This document shows, piece by piece, positions 17,973 through 27,646 of a DNA stretch of 64,000 nucleotides. Made by a program: the position numbers and the translations under genes. Origin of the DNA: CAVQBP01 sp963782475 (lineage in GTDB: Bacteria; Bacteroidota; Ignavibacteria; Ignavibacteriales; Ignavibacteriaceae); contig CAWAJW010000003.1 in assembly GCA_963782475.1 (NCBI GenBank), forward strand, positions 248,001 through 312,000. The letters are read 5' to 3'. Positions within the stretch are counted from its first letter, which is position 1, and each line of letters opens with the position of its first letter. The notes under the pieces were generated by a model that saw nothing but the letters and a program-made list of their open reading frames with translations, was not told the origin of the DNA and did no database searches.

Positions 17973-20465
17973 TTATTTAATTGTTAATATATTAACCGGT
18001 CCTATTAATCCGGAGGGAACCAGCGGTGAATCTTTTGTAAAATAATCCCATGTCGTAAAACAATATCGTGCTTTGGAAGGACATGGTTCGTTTTTTAAGA
18101 ACCAATCGGGGAACTCCTGTAAAAATCTCCCTTTCCAAATATAACCCGGAAGCCATTTGCAGTCTTCAGGCTGCTGCTCATCTCCAATCAAACGGTTTGC
18201 CCATACATTTGTAACTTCAATAATGAGTTCGTTGCTCTTACTTTTAAGAAGTCCTGCAGGAAGCTCTACATACCATGGTGCAGTCCATATAACACCAAGA
18301 TCATTATTGTTTAGTTTAACCCGGGCTATATGTTTTACTATTCCCAAATCCAAATAGAACTGAGCCGATTTATTATTTACTATAGATGGGCTTAAATCAA
18401 AATTAGTTTTGTAAACAGCAGTTCCGCTGTAATATTTTATCCCGGAATCAGGACAGGTTATCCAGTTCTGAAGTGTATCAAAAGTTACAGGCTGAACCGG
18501 ACCGCCCCATACTGAATCAAATTGTACCTTCCATGGTTCCTTAAGTTCAAGAACTTCTTTAAAGTCAGGAAAATTACTTTTCCTGATAGATTCTGTTTGT
18601 TTCCCCTTATTCCTGAATATTATAAAAAAGCTTTGAGTTTCGGCAAATTTTAAAGGAATAGATGTATATCCATTTTTATCCTCATATTGCGGAAGAGTCC
18701 TCATTGAGCTGGTAACAGGATCCCAAAGTTCCGGCTGCATGCCCGATACTTTAAAAGAACAAGTTGCCGATCCGTCTGTACGTGCTGTATTTGCAACAAA
18801 ATATATATCTGTATTATTATGATTTCTGTGAATAGACTTCAGAGAAATATTTCCGGCAGTATCGGTTACAGTAAAATCATCTTTAAATGGCAAGACAATA
18901 TTTCCCCATTGGAGCAGAGCCTGACATCTGGTCCAGTATTTAACCATTGCTTTAAATGGTTTCCACCATGTTTGTGTCCGGTCGAAATGTGTGCCCCATT
19001 GTCCCATTGTAGCACCCGGTTTGTATTTATCATCCCATGGCTGTTCAACAAATCTGTGCAGAACAAACCGGTTTACTCCGGCACAGAATGCGGCATCTCC
19101 AATCGGTTTTAACCAGGCAGGAGTTTCATCCCATTTGCTATCCTCGGGATGACCTGTAAATGCTTCCGCTTCGATAATATTTTTTCCTGATTTACGCAAT
19201 GCAGCGACCGTAGGTTCTAATTCATAAGGAGAAAAATTTCCTTTAGTTGTCCAGAACTCGGTCATTACATCATGAACCAGCGGTATGATATCATCCTGTC
19301 TCCATGGTCCGCCGTAAGGTTCGCACAAAAATATAAGATGAGCTTCACGCAGTTTATCAGATATAGTTTTGAAATAAACATCCCGGTATAAATCTTTTAT
19401 CGTAGCGTCAAAATCATCTTTGAATTTTTTAGTTTCATCTTCACTATTAATAATTCTGCCGGAAAACGTAATCAAATAGGGGAGAAGGTCATAGCCTCTT
19501 CTGGTTGAAAACTCTTCTCTCATTTTGGGGGTCCATGTAGGAGTACCGGCTTCATAGCTGTCAAAATGAACGTGAGTAAAACCGGTACCAATTAAATCGC
19601 CAAGATGTTTTTTAATTTCATTAATAACATGATCTATATGAAACTCTACTGCTTTCTTACTCATTTTATCGCATTCGAGTCCTGTCGCATTCCACTGTGC
19701 CGGCTGAATTAATGCGCCCATTGTGGTATGTCCGAATCTGTAAATAATCCAATCACCTTCAGGCGCATCCCATTCAAAGTGTCCGGTAGAATCCATTTTC
19801 CCGGTTAAATCGATAATACTATTTTTTGAAACTACACCTTTTGCAGGAGCAGCTATTAATGCTATATCTTTATAATAATTTTTCCTGGCTTTTATTATGG
19901 GCTTTTCAACTAAACCTGTTTCCGGGTTATAAACCGGATAAGGCTGATTTGCATGCGGATCCACATAAGGAAGGCAGAGTTTAATATTTATATGTTGATT
20001 ACCCGCAATTCTTTTTTGTGACCAGCATATTTCCTGCATAGAAAGTTCAGGGGTTATCCACGTACCTCCGCTCGATTCATAACCTGCCCCGTTGAACATC
20101 CCAAAATCCATACCCAGTCGTTTTGATTCTTCCGCAGCATACCGGACCAATTTCCACCACGGTTCTGTCCATGCAATAATTTGAGGTGTAGGACTCTTAT
20201 CAATTTCATCGGCCCATGGAGTAGTAACATCTGCAAGACTGAACATTGTTGTTCTGTTGAATCCTTCTTCCTTTAATGCTTCAAGATCTTTTTTTATTTC
20301 CTCTTTGCTTATGTTGGAACCCATCCACATCCACAAAACACCGGGTTTAGCACTTTCGGGGGGATGAGTGAATAACTTCCCAGGATCTGCATATGAGTTT
20401 GTATCTGTTTGTGCTTTTACTGTTATTATAAGCAGATAAATTAAAAGAACAGTAATATTTTTCAT
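17973..20465 (-). CDS. GH106-like alpha-L-rhamnosidase, secreted
   Basis: I choose the ATG at 20465, which gives a clean signal peptide (MKNITVLLIYLL...VKAQ); an upstream in-frame ATG at 20507 adds 14 charged residues. About 830 residues. Markers of the GH106 family are PPESAKPGVLWMWMGSNISK, EGFNRTTMFSLADV, RLGMDFGMFNGAGYESSGG and VHFDSYEAGTPTWTPKMREE. A C-terminal galactose-binding-like beta-sandwich (about 690-790) includes YLDLGIVKHIARVKLNNNDL. GH106 enzymes remove terminal alpha-L-rhamnose by inversion. It is shorter than the ~1,000-residue characterised members. It is the last gene of the leftward cluster. Family assignment is fairly firm; substrate is inferred. Confidence 0.8.
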   Translation of the reverse strand: MKNITVLLIYLLIITVKAQTDTNSYADPGKLFTHPPESAKPGVLWMWMGSNISKEEIKKDLEALKEEGFNRTTMFSLADVTTPWADEIDKSPTPQIIAWTEPWWKLVRYAAEESKRLGMDFGMFNGAGYESSGGTWITPELSMQEICWSQKRIAGNQHINIKLCLPYVDPHANQPYPVYNPETGLVEKPIIKARKNYYKDIALIAAPAKGVVSKNSIIDLTGKMDSTGHFEWDAPEGDWIIYRFGHTTMGALIQPAQWNATGLECDKMSKKAVEFHIDHVINEIKKHLGDLIGTGFTHVHFDSYEAGTPTWTPKMREEFSTRRGYDLLPYLITFSGRIINSEDETKKFKDDFDATIKDLYRDVYFKTISDKLREAHLIFLCEPYGGPWRQDDIIPLVHDVMTEFWTTKGNFSPYELEPTVAALRKSGKNIIEAEAFTGHPEDSKWDETPAWLKPIGDAAFCAGVNRFVLHRFVEQPWDDKYKPGATMGQWGTHFDRTQTWWKPFKAMVKYWTRCQALLQWGNIVLPFKDDFTVTDTAGNISLKSIHRNHNNTDIYFVANTARTDGSATCSFKVSGMQPELWDPVTSSMRTLPQYEDKNGYTSIPLKFAETQSFFIIFRNKGKQTESIRKSNFPDFKEVLELKEPWKVQFDSVWGGPVQPVTFDTLQNWITCPDSGIKYYSGTAVYKTNFDLSPSIVNNKSAQFYLDLGIVKHIARVKLNNNDLGVIWTAPWYVELPAGLLKSKSNELIIEVTNVWANRLIGDEQQPEDCKWLPGYIWKGRFLQEFPDWFLKNEPCPSKARYCFTTWDYFTKDSPLVPSGLIGPVNILTIK

Positions 20466-20615
20466 AATGGATTTTTTATGCTTTAATATTTTACAATTAT
20501 AATTCAAATCTCTCTATATGATTGAATCGAGGCAGGTAAATCAGGAATTACGATTAAGAATAAAATTAAGGTTCCTTTGTAATTTCATTATTAAATTAAT
20601 CGCCTAAACATTATA

Positions 20616-21681
20616 TCAATGTTCTCTGATTTTCAATACCACATATTTTATTGTTTCTCGGTTATAAGTATATGTAATATGTATTGATTTATCCATACCC
20701 TGAATAATTGCCGGGATAGCTGAACTCACCTTTCTTTTCATTTTCAAGCTGATAAATATCTTTCCAGTTTATACCGTCATTTGATATAGCAACATTAAGA
20801 ACATTTCTGCCGTTAAACCAGTCGGCACCATGCAGTAAAGGATTATAAACTAAAATAAAATCTCCATCTGTTAGTGATACAGCATCTATACCGGAGTTAG
20901 GATTCGGCAGAGAAGTTTTTTCCAGCTTACTCCAATGTAAACCATTGTCATCCGACCATGTTTGATAAATTGAATTCTGGCGGCTGCGGCATAACATCTC
21001 CAGTTTACCATCCGGATGTCTCAGAATAGTCGGCTGGATTACACCTACAGAATCATCCTTGGATATTTCAACTTTTTTCCAGAATGATAAATTTTCATTA
21101 GTGATTTCAAGATGAATGCTCCAGCTTCCATCTTCTTTTTCAACACTGGAAGGAGACAAAATATTTCCATTCTGCAATTGGATTGGTTTATCTTTAATCG
21201 GACCAAGAAAACCAGGAGGTAATGTTTCTGGTTGAGTCCAGTTATTTCCATTATCCGCAGATCTGATTACATATCCATGCCATTCGCGGGGATTAATACC
21301 AACTTTGTAAAATAATAGAAGAGAATTATTGTTTGTTTTGAAAAGAACCGGATTCCAGCATGGTAACTGCCCGCCGAGTGAATCAACACCTTTTGCTACT
21401 TCAAGAGGTTCGCTCCATTTTTTATTCCTGAAAGTTGATATCCAAATGCCTACATCATTCGCACCTTCATGCGAACCGGCAAACCATGCTGACATAAATA
21501 TTCCGGGATTTAATTCTACAACTGTACTAGCATGACAGGAACCAAGTCTGCCTGCGGGGAAAATTGTAGTATCTAAAATTAATTTTACTTTTGAATTATT
21601 TAGCGGTTGTGCGTAAACCACCATAATATTAGTAAATGCTGTAATTAGTAAAATCTTACTGATATAGTCCATTCTTATCAT
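20616..21681 (-). CDS. BNR-repeat sialidase-like protein (one frameshift near the C-terminus)
   Basis: As read, the ORF stops at 20689 with an atypical end. Removing one base in the CCCGG run near 20711-20715 lets the frame continue to a TGA at 20618-20616, giving SYPAIIQGMDKSIHITYTY..., the usual C-terminus of this family. Secreted (signal peptide after the first residues). Asp-box-like motifs S-x-D-x-G-x-x-W are seen in SADNGNNW, SDDNGLHW and SNDGINW. The six-blade BNR fold is shared by GH33 exo-sialidases and other glycan-active proteins. GH33 would fit removal of sialic acid caps, but I cannot confirm its catalytic arginine triad. Start could be at 21681 or 21672. Confidence 0.75.
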
Positions 21682-21804
21682 ATTTATCTTTGTTGATTTT
21701 TAATTCTAAAATTTTATTATCTCAGAGAATTCAGAGATATCAAGATAATACTTCAACCTCTGTTTCCTCTGCGTCTTTTCCGTTATCTCTGCGGCTAATT
21801 CTTT

Positions 21805-24049
21805 CTAATCAGCTGAAATCTCATCGCAGAAGAGCCATGCTTTTTCTCCAGCACCTTTATGCCACTTTGGGCAGACTCCAATATTTTTAGCTTTAATGTG
21901 AATAAACCTTGCCGAAATATTTTTTCCTTTAAAATCAAATGAATGAATAAACGCCTTTATCCCTTTTTCTGAAATATTATTTTTTAACCCACCAGCCGCT
22001 TTGAAATTGTGTCCGTCATCCGAGATAGAATATTCTACAGAAGAAGGTAAAAAGATAAATGAATTCTCATCACTTAAAAACGAAGCAGAAATCTTATTGA
22101 TTTTTTTTACTTTTCCTAAATCGATAACTGCATCCAAATCATTACCATCATATCCCTGCCAATTCCTGTCATTAAAATTAGTGCTGCCGTATACACCATC
22201 AACTAAAGTAAACTTGCCTCTGCCCGGATATTTAGCACTATAATTACTATTTAATTCAATTCCATATTTCGCTTTATGAAAAGAGGTTGTAAAAGGAATG
22301 CTTTCTTTTCCATCTTTTGAAATTGCTATCGATGTCACAGCAGTTGTTTTATCTATAGAAATGCTGTCTTTATATTTCATTGAATTTTTATCAGGAATAC
22401 TTCCGTCAAGTGTATAATAAATGGATGCACTTTTATCCCCGCTTAATATTTTAAATGAAGTACTATCCTGAAATGAACTCCCATCCGGTTCAAACTTTAT
22501 TTCCGGGGGAGCCATGTATAAACCAAAAGAGGAGAGAGTAGGGTTTGTCCTGCACTGATCGATAACAATTTTAACTTTGTCAGTTGTAATTGCCGGAAAC
22601 CTGAGAAGTCTTTTATAACCGATTGTAGCTGCTTCAGCAAATTTTTCCCATTGTTTGCCATTCCAGGCTTCTAAATGAAATTTTTCAACTCTTTGACCGA
22701 TTAAAATATTTTCCTGGAGCATTGCTCTGTTAAAAGTTTTCTCCTTATTCAATTCAATTTCGATTGATGAAGTACTTAGAGTATCCGGTGTTGTCCAGAA
22801 AGTGTTTAAATCATTATCGAGAATATATTTAGCTTCATTTCCTTTCTTTTCGTTTGAAGATTTGGTTTTCGCATTTTCTGCTAGGTTATTCTTAAAAGTT
22901 TCATCAAGAATATATCGCATTCCTTTAAGACTTTGAATATCATATTTTGTAATTAAGACCTCTTTTATCAGGCGGTACATTTAGTAATAATACATCATTC
23001 AGACCAACCGAATTATAATAAATATCGACCAGTTTATAGGGTGATTTTACAGCAGCATCATCTGCTTTATGATAAAACCATCCCGGCCGAATTGAAACAT
23101 CAACTTCTGCAGGATACCAGATAAGAGATGAAGCCTTTTCAATTATTTTCCGGCTTCCCAAATCTTCTCCTGTTAAATCTTTCGGTGTGAATGCATTATC
23201 CAGAGCTTTTTGCTGTGAATTAGCTGCAATCTTTCCCAGGTTTTCAGTTGAACCAGGCAATACACTCCATTCGGTTTTTCTGCCGTAACCTGATTCGGTT
23301 CCAACCCAGCGTACATCAGGTCCCATTATAGCTATCACAGCATCCGGCTGAAGCCTTCTGATCAACCGGTAATATGAATGCCAGTCATAAATTTGTTTTT
23401 TACCATTCGGACCTTCCCCGTTTGCACCATCAAACCAGACTTCCGAAATTTTGCCGTAATTAGTTAGAAGCTCCATGAGCAGGTTTTCAAAATAAGTATT
23501 ATATGCAGATGAACCGTAGGTTTTTTCATGCATATCCCAGGGAGACAAATAAACTCCGAATTTAAGTCCTGCTTTATGACAAGCTTCCGATAAATCTCTT
23601 ACAATATCTCCTTTGCCGTTTTGAAAAGGTGTATTGGAAATATTATAGTTGTTATATTTAGTCGGCCATAAGCAGAAGCCGTCATGATGTTTTGCTGTAA
23701 GTATTACCTGTTTCATCCCGGCATCTTTAAAAACTTTTACCCACTGGTTAACATCAATTTCTTTGGGATTGAATTTCGATATATCCATATTCTTCTTTCC
23801 CCATTCGACATTGTCAAATGTATTTATACCGAAATGGACAAAGGCAGTGAATTCCATTTTCTGCCATTCATACTGCCGTCTGGATGGAGTTACATTTGCA
23901 GCTTTTTCGATGATCTGCTCAGGAGTGTCCGTTGGTTTTATTAATACATAGTTACCTTCAGAAGCAGTTTGAGGATGCATCAGAGGCATAAAGGCATAAA
24001 GGTAAAGAGGAATAAACCAAATCCTAAGATTAAATTTTACATGTTTCAT
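21805..24049 (-). CDS. GH29 alpha-L-fucosidase with C-terminal discoidin-like module (one frameshift)
   Basis: Read in two frames: 24049 to about 22953, then on to 21805; removing one A in the CTTAATTAC stretch joins RGL to ITKYDIQSLKGM. About 745 residues. Signal peptide-like start, then the GH29 barrel: FVHFGINTFDNVEWG, ILTAKHHDGFCLWPTKY, FGVYLSPWDMHE and EVWFDGANG (nucleophile Asp). A discoidin-like domain follows, then a CHB_HEX_C_1-like strand region (YTLDGSIPDKNS) and a final F5/8 type C-like module (YPGRGKFTLVDGVYG ... KAWLFCDEIS) shared with three other enzymes here. Domain layout recalls the GH29 group acting on alpha-1,3/1,4-linked fucose, a hint only. Overlaps nothing; 123 bp before the sialidase-like gene. 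Confidence 0.88.
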
Positions 24050-24084
24050 CTGTCTGCAACCGGTCCTTAGTTTCTATACTTTCT

Positions 24085-24155
24085 CTGTGGTTCTCCGATG
24101 TTCTCCGAGATCTCTGTGTTCCTAATCGCTGAGAAAGTTACACAGAGAACCACAG
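24085..24155. repeat. inverted repeat upstream of the fucosidase and mobile gene
   Basis: CTGTGGTTCTC (24085-24095) pairs perfectly with GAGAACCACAG (24145-24155). The spacer holds further TTCTCCG / CTCTGTG words. Related cacagag/ctctgcg words occur at 21721-21800 and 25815-25850, so this seems to be a dispersed intergenic repeat family. Confidence 0.55.
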
Positions 24156-25826
24156 CCCGATAAATCGCAAAAGATAAGTGAAATAATTAATTTCCATAAA
24201 ATTAAAATAGGAAATTTTATGGAAGAGATCGAAGGAATAGATACAAAAAAAATATTAGGAGAAATAACCTGGTGGGATAGGATGATATTCCGTGGTACAA
24301 TACAGTGTATATCGTATCAAAAAGGATTAGAGAAGTATTTAAGTTCAAATGGAATCATGCTGAAGAATTTTCTTGGATGGGCAAAGAGATTAAGTGATAA
24401 AATGATAAAAGGAGCAAAAGCAATAGCTAGTATGAATAAAGTACCATATATTTTTCTGAACAGCTACAAAATAAATAAAGATGACTTGATAAAAGAAATA
24501 ATATCACAGCAAAAGATAAGTGAAGGGATGGTGGCAGTAGTCGGAACACAGGAAGTTGATAATAGTTTTGATGTGTATAGAAATAAGGAGACAAAAAAGT
24601 TAGAGTTAGTATCAAGACAACGAAGGAGCATACATTTTTATTTTTACTTTATCAGTCCATTTACAGGATTATGTTTTTTTAGAGTACAGGGATTTCTGCC
24701 ATTTAAAGTTAGCGTATATATGAACGGCAGAGAAATACTTTCTAAAGGATTAGAAAGGAATAAAATAACATACTTAAAAGATAGAAACTGCATTAATTGG
24801 GTTGAAAGTTTTGAAGCTATAGAAAAGGTTAAAAAGGAAATAACAATAAAGTATCTTCATAAAATAATGGAAGAATGGTCGAAGCAATTTGTAAATGTAT
24901 TGCCGGAGTTAAATAAGCAATGGGATATTAAATATAAATGGGTTATTCAACAAGTTGAGTATGCAACAGACCTTATATTCGAGAGCCAAGAATATTTAGA
25001 AAAGAACTACAAAGATATAATTGAATATTTAGGATACAGCACCACACCAAAGGATGTGCTGAAGTTTTTAGGAATCAAGATGGCAGGAAGACTTGGCGGA
25101 AAAGTATCGATAGATAAAAAGGTTACGTATTTAGGAACAAGAATAAAATACTATTGGGTTCCGAATATCTTAAAGATGTACAATAAAGCAGGAAACGTGC
25201 TTCGAATAGAAATTACATATAACGATGTCAGAAGGATAAAAATGAATAGAATGGTCAAATGTAAAGACGGACATAATAGGAAGAAAAAAACTTCATTAAG
25301 AAAGAGTATATATTCGTTAAATTACCTTGAAGAACATGCTTTAGCCGTTCATAAAAGGTTTATTAAATACTTATCAAAAGCCAGAACCCCACATATAGGG
25401 AAAGAGATACTAAGGAATATGGCCGAAAGTAAAAAGGTCAATAATCGAAGTTACAAAGGATTTAATATCCTAAAGGAAAAAGAGAGCTCAGTTATAGAGA
25501 CAATGCTATGTGGTGATTTTCTGATTCATGGGTTAACTAATAAGTCAGTGAGGAAAGAGCTCCAAGAGAAATATCCTGCAGAAAATTATACCACATCAAA
25601 AGTATCAAGAATGCCCAAACGATGCGTAGCATTTCAAATTAATTAGACGAATGCAACATAGTTATACTTATCATTTAACTAATTTAGGAAGAACATTTTT
25701 CTTCTCAGCACTTAAATATAAAAATATGGTTTTGTTGCCAGAATTAAATAAACAAAAAATGGCTGCTTAATATGGGCTTAATATTTTGCCAAAAAAAACA
25801 AAGATTTTAAATACAGTTACACAGAG
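24136..25826. mobile_element. candidate insertion element bounded by a 12-bp direct repeat
   Basis: AGTTACACAGAG occurs at 24136-24147 and again at 25815-25826, flanking the transposase-like gene, which is the only rightward gene inside a leftward glycosidase run. I find no convincing terminal inverted repeats. The direct repeat may be a target duplication, or just two copies of the local cacagag repeat family. Confidence 0.4.
24219..25770 (+). CDS. mobile-element-associated, transposase-like protein, degraded C-terminus
   Basis: The intact part is 475 residues (24219-25646). It is basic, with WWDRMIFRGTIQCISYQKGLEKYL, SIHFYFYFISPFTGLCFFRVQ, LPFKVSVYMNGREIL, GTRIKYYWVPNILKMYNKAGNVLRIEITYND. 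The same conservation pattern is familiar to me from a multi-copy family of unnamed proteins in many bacteria, which suggests a mobile-element protein. After the stop at 25646, the +1 frame to about 25770 encodes IRRMQHSYTYHLTNLG ... NKQKMAA, the expected winged-helix-like tail, so one or two indels at about 25605-25640 have broken the C-terminus. Codon usage is lysine/isoleucine-rich like its neighbours. The catalytic mechanism is unknown. Confidence 0.6.
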
Positions 25827-25854
25827 TGCTCACAGGAGAATCACGGAGTATTTA

Positions 25855-27297
25855 TTATTGCGAAATTTTGAATGTCCAAGCATACTTGCATGGTGGATTA
25901 CTGCGAACGGATTCAGGAATCTCAAATTCGCAGCCTTCACCTTTCTTCTGCCATTTAATCTTTACATTTGTTCCCAGCAATTCTATATCAGCATTTTTTT
26001 CAGGACAATATTTTGTTAATTCGATTTTAGCCGGTATAGAATTCTCATCCTTATCCGCAAGATATATTGCATAAGTAGTACTATCCTTCAATTGAGTAAA
26101 ACAGACTTTACCATCTTTATAAGGTTTAATCGGTCTTGAATAATAAATAGCTTCACTGTTAACTTTCATCCAGTCGCCGATTTCATTTAATCTTTCGTAC
26201 GCCACAGAATCAAAATCTCCTTTTGGGCTTGGACCAATATTCAAAAGAAAATTTCCGCCTTTGGCAACTATATCAACTAAAAGATGAATTAGTTTCTGAC
26301 CAGATTTGTATTTATCATGCGGTACATAAGACCAGCTGGTTGCCATAGGCATACAGGTTTCCCAGGGATAGGGGAGAGTTGTATCAGGAACTGTATTTTC
26401 CGGTGTCAGGTAATCCTGGTAAGGGCCGGGAACCGCACGGTCAACAACTATTAATCCCGGCTGTTTTGTACGGGCATCTTTTACGATTCCGGGCATATCA
26501 ATATCCTGGCTTTGTATCCGGTACATATGGAGTGTAGTATCTTTTTTAAGTCTTTCTATTTCTTCTTCGGAATATTTATGAACCCATCCGCCGTCAAGCC
26601 AGAGAATATCCATTTTTCCATAATCAGACATAAGCTCATCAATTTGATTATGAGTATAATCTACAAATTTCTGCCATCTGTCAGGATGTTTTTTAATATC
26701 ATAATTTACATTTCTATCGGGTGTTGCAAAATAGCGCCACCAATAATAGTTGCTGTGCCAGTCAGGCTTTGAAAAGTATGCACCAATCATGAATCCGTCA
26801 TTCCGGAAAGTATTGAAGATCTCTTTTGCTACATTTGCCTTTGGATTAGTATGGAAAGGGCAATCCGTTGAAGTGATTTTGTAGTCGGTCTGCTTTGTGT
26901 CAAACATGCAGAAGCCGTCATGATGTTTGGTTGTAAAAACAACGTATTTCATTCCTGCTGTTTTTGCTGCTTCAGCCCATTTTTCAGGATTAAAATCAAC
27001 AGGATTAAAAGTCTTTTTAAGATCTTCATATTCTTTTTTGTATTCACAGTAATCATCAATTTTTCTTTTACACCATGGTTCATCTTCAGAGCATAAAGAC
27101 CATGATTCGACAATTCCCCACTGTGAATAAGTTCCCCAATGCATCATTAATCCAAATTTCAAATCCTGCCAGTGATCTAATTTTTTTAAGACCAATGGAT
27201 CTTTTTCTTTTACATATTCATATTTTTCCTGCGGGAATAGATTTAATAATGTAAACGAAAAAACAAACATGAATGTTAGTATTATTGAAGTTTTCAT
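25855..27297 (-). CDS. GH29 alpha-L-fucosidase, secreted
   Basis: 480 residues with a signal peptide (FMFVFSFTLLNLFPQ). It has the GH29 barrel motifs WQDLKFGLMMHWGTYSQWG, VFTTKHHDGFCMFDTK, GAYFSKPDWHS, DILWLDGGW (nucleophile Asp) and GGNFLLNIGPSPKGD. A C-terminal beta-sandwich (about 385-475) completes the usual fucosidase layout. No discoidin module is attached, unlike the 21805-24049 fucosidase. It hydrolyses terminal alpha-L-fucose with retention; the linkage is not predictable. It lies between the mobile-element-like gene and a DUF4838 protein gene. Confidence 0.92.
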   Translation of the reverse strand: MKTSIILTFMFVFSFTLLNLFPQEKYEYVKEKDPLVLKKLDHWQDLKFGLMMHWGTYSQWGIVESWSLCSEDEPWCKRKIDDYCEYKKEYEDLKKTFNPVDFNPEKWAEAAKTAGMKYVVFTTKHHDGFCMFDTKQTDYKITSTDCPFHTNPKANVAKEIFNTFRNDGFMIGAYFSKPDWHSNYYWWRYFATPDRNVNYDIKKHPDRWQKFVDYTHNQIDELMSDYGKMDILWLDGGWVHKYSEEEIERLKKDTTLHMYRIQSQDIDMPGIVKDARTKQPGLIVVDRAVPGPYQDYLTPENTVPDTTLPYPWETCMPMATSWSYVPHDKYKSGQKLIHLLVDIVAKGGNFLLNIGPSPKGDFDSVAYERLNEIGDWMKVNSEAIYYSRPIKPYKDGKVCFTQLKDSTTYAIYLADKDENSIPAKIELTKYCPEKNADIELLGTNVKIKWQKKGEGCEFEIPESVRSNPPCKYAWTFKISQ

Positions 27298-27646
27298 ATC
27301 ACTTAATTTTAGTTAATGAATAAATAAATATTAATTTTTAACATTGAGAATATCAAGAAAGTAGGAACTGCCATTTCGAAGGAATCCTGGCTAATGGTGA
27401 TAAAATAAATTACCAGGATGAATAAGAAATCTTTTTCGATATACGTAAGATTTCTCCCCCGGCTTTAATAAAGTTTACAAAATGAGTCGGGGTCGAAATG
27501 ACAATCCTAATCAGTGAACAATCCCAAGATCATCAAAATTTAGTAATGTTTTATTTATGCCCAACTTGAACAAATAAAACTATATTTTAATTTATTTAAG
27601 ATATAGTCAATAAGAATTCGTTAAATTATATAAAAAAGCTGAATCA
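27298..27646. other. intergenic region with hairpins, 349 bp
   Basis: No gene. A perfect 9-bp inverted repeat AGAAATCTT (27425-27433) / AAGATTTCT (27447-27455) and a 7-bp pair ATCCTGG / CCAGGAT near 27383 and 27412 are present. The promoter of the downstream (leftward) fucosidase gene may be here. Confidence 0.45.

Noticed and set aside
24219..25646. Calling the mobile gene a known IS family (IS110, IS4 and so on)
   Set aside because: No DDE or DEDD motif pattern could be placed with confidence and no terminal repeats were found.
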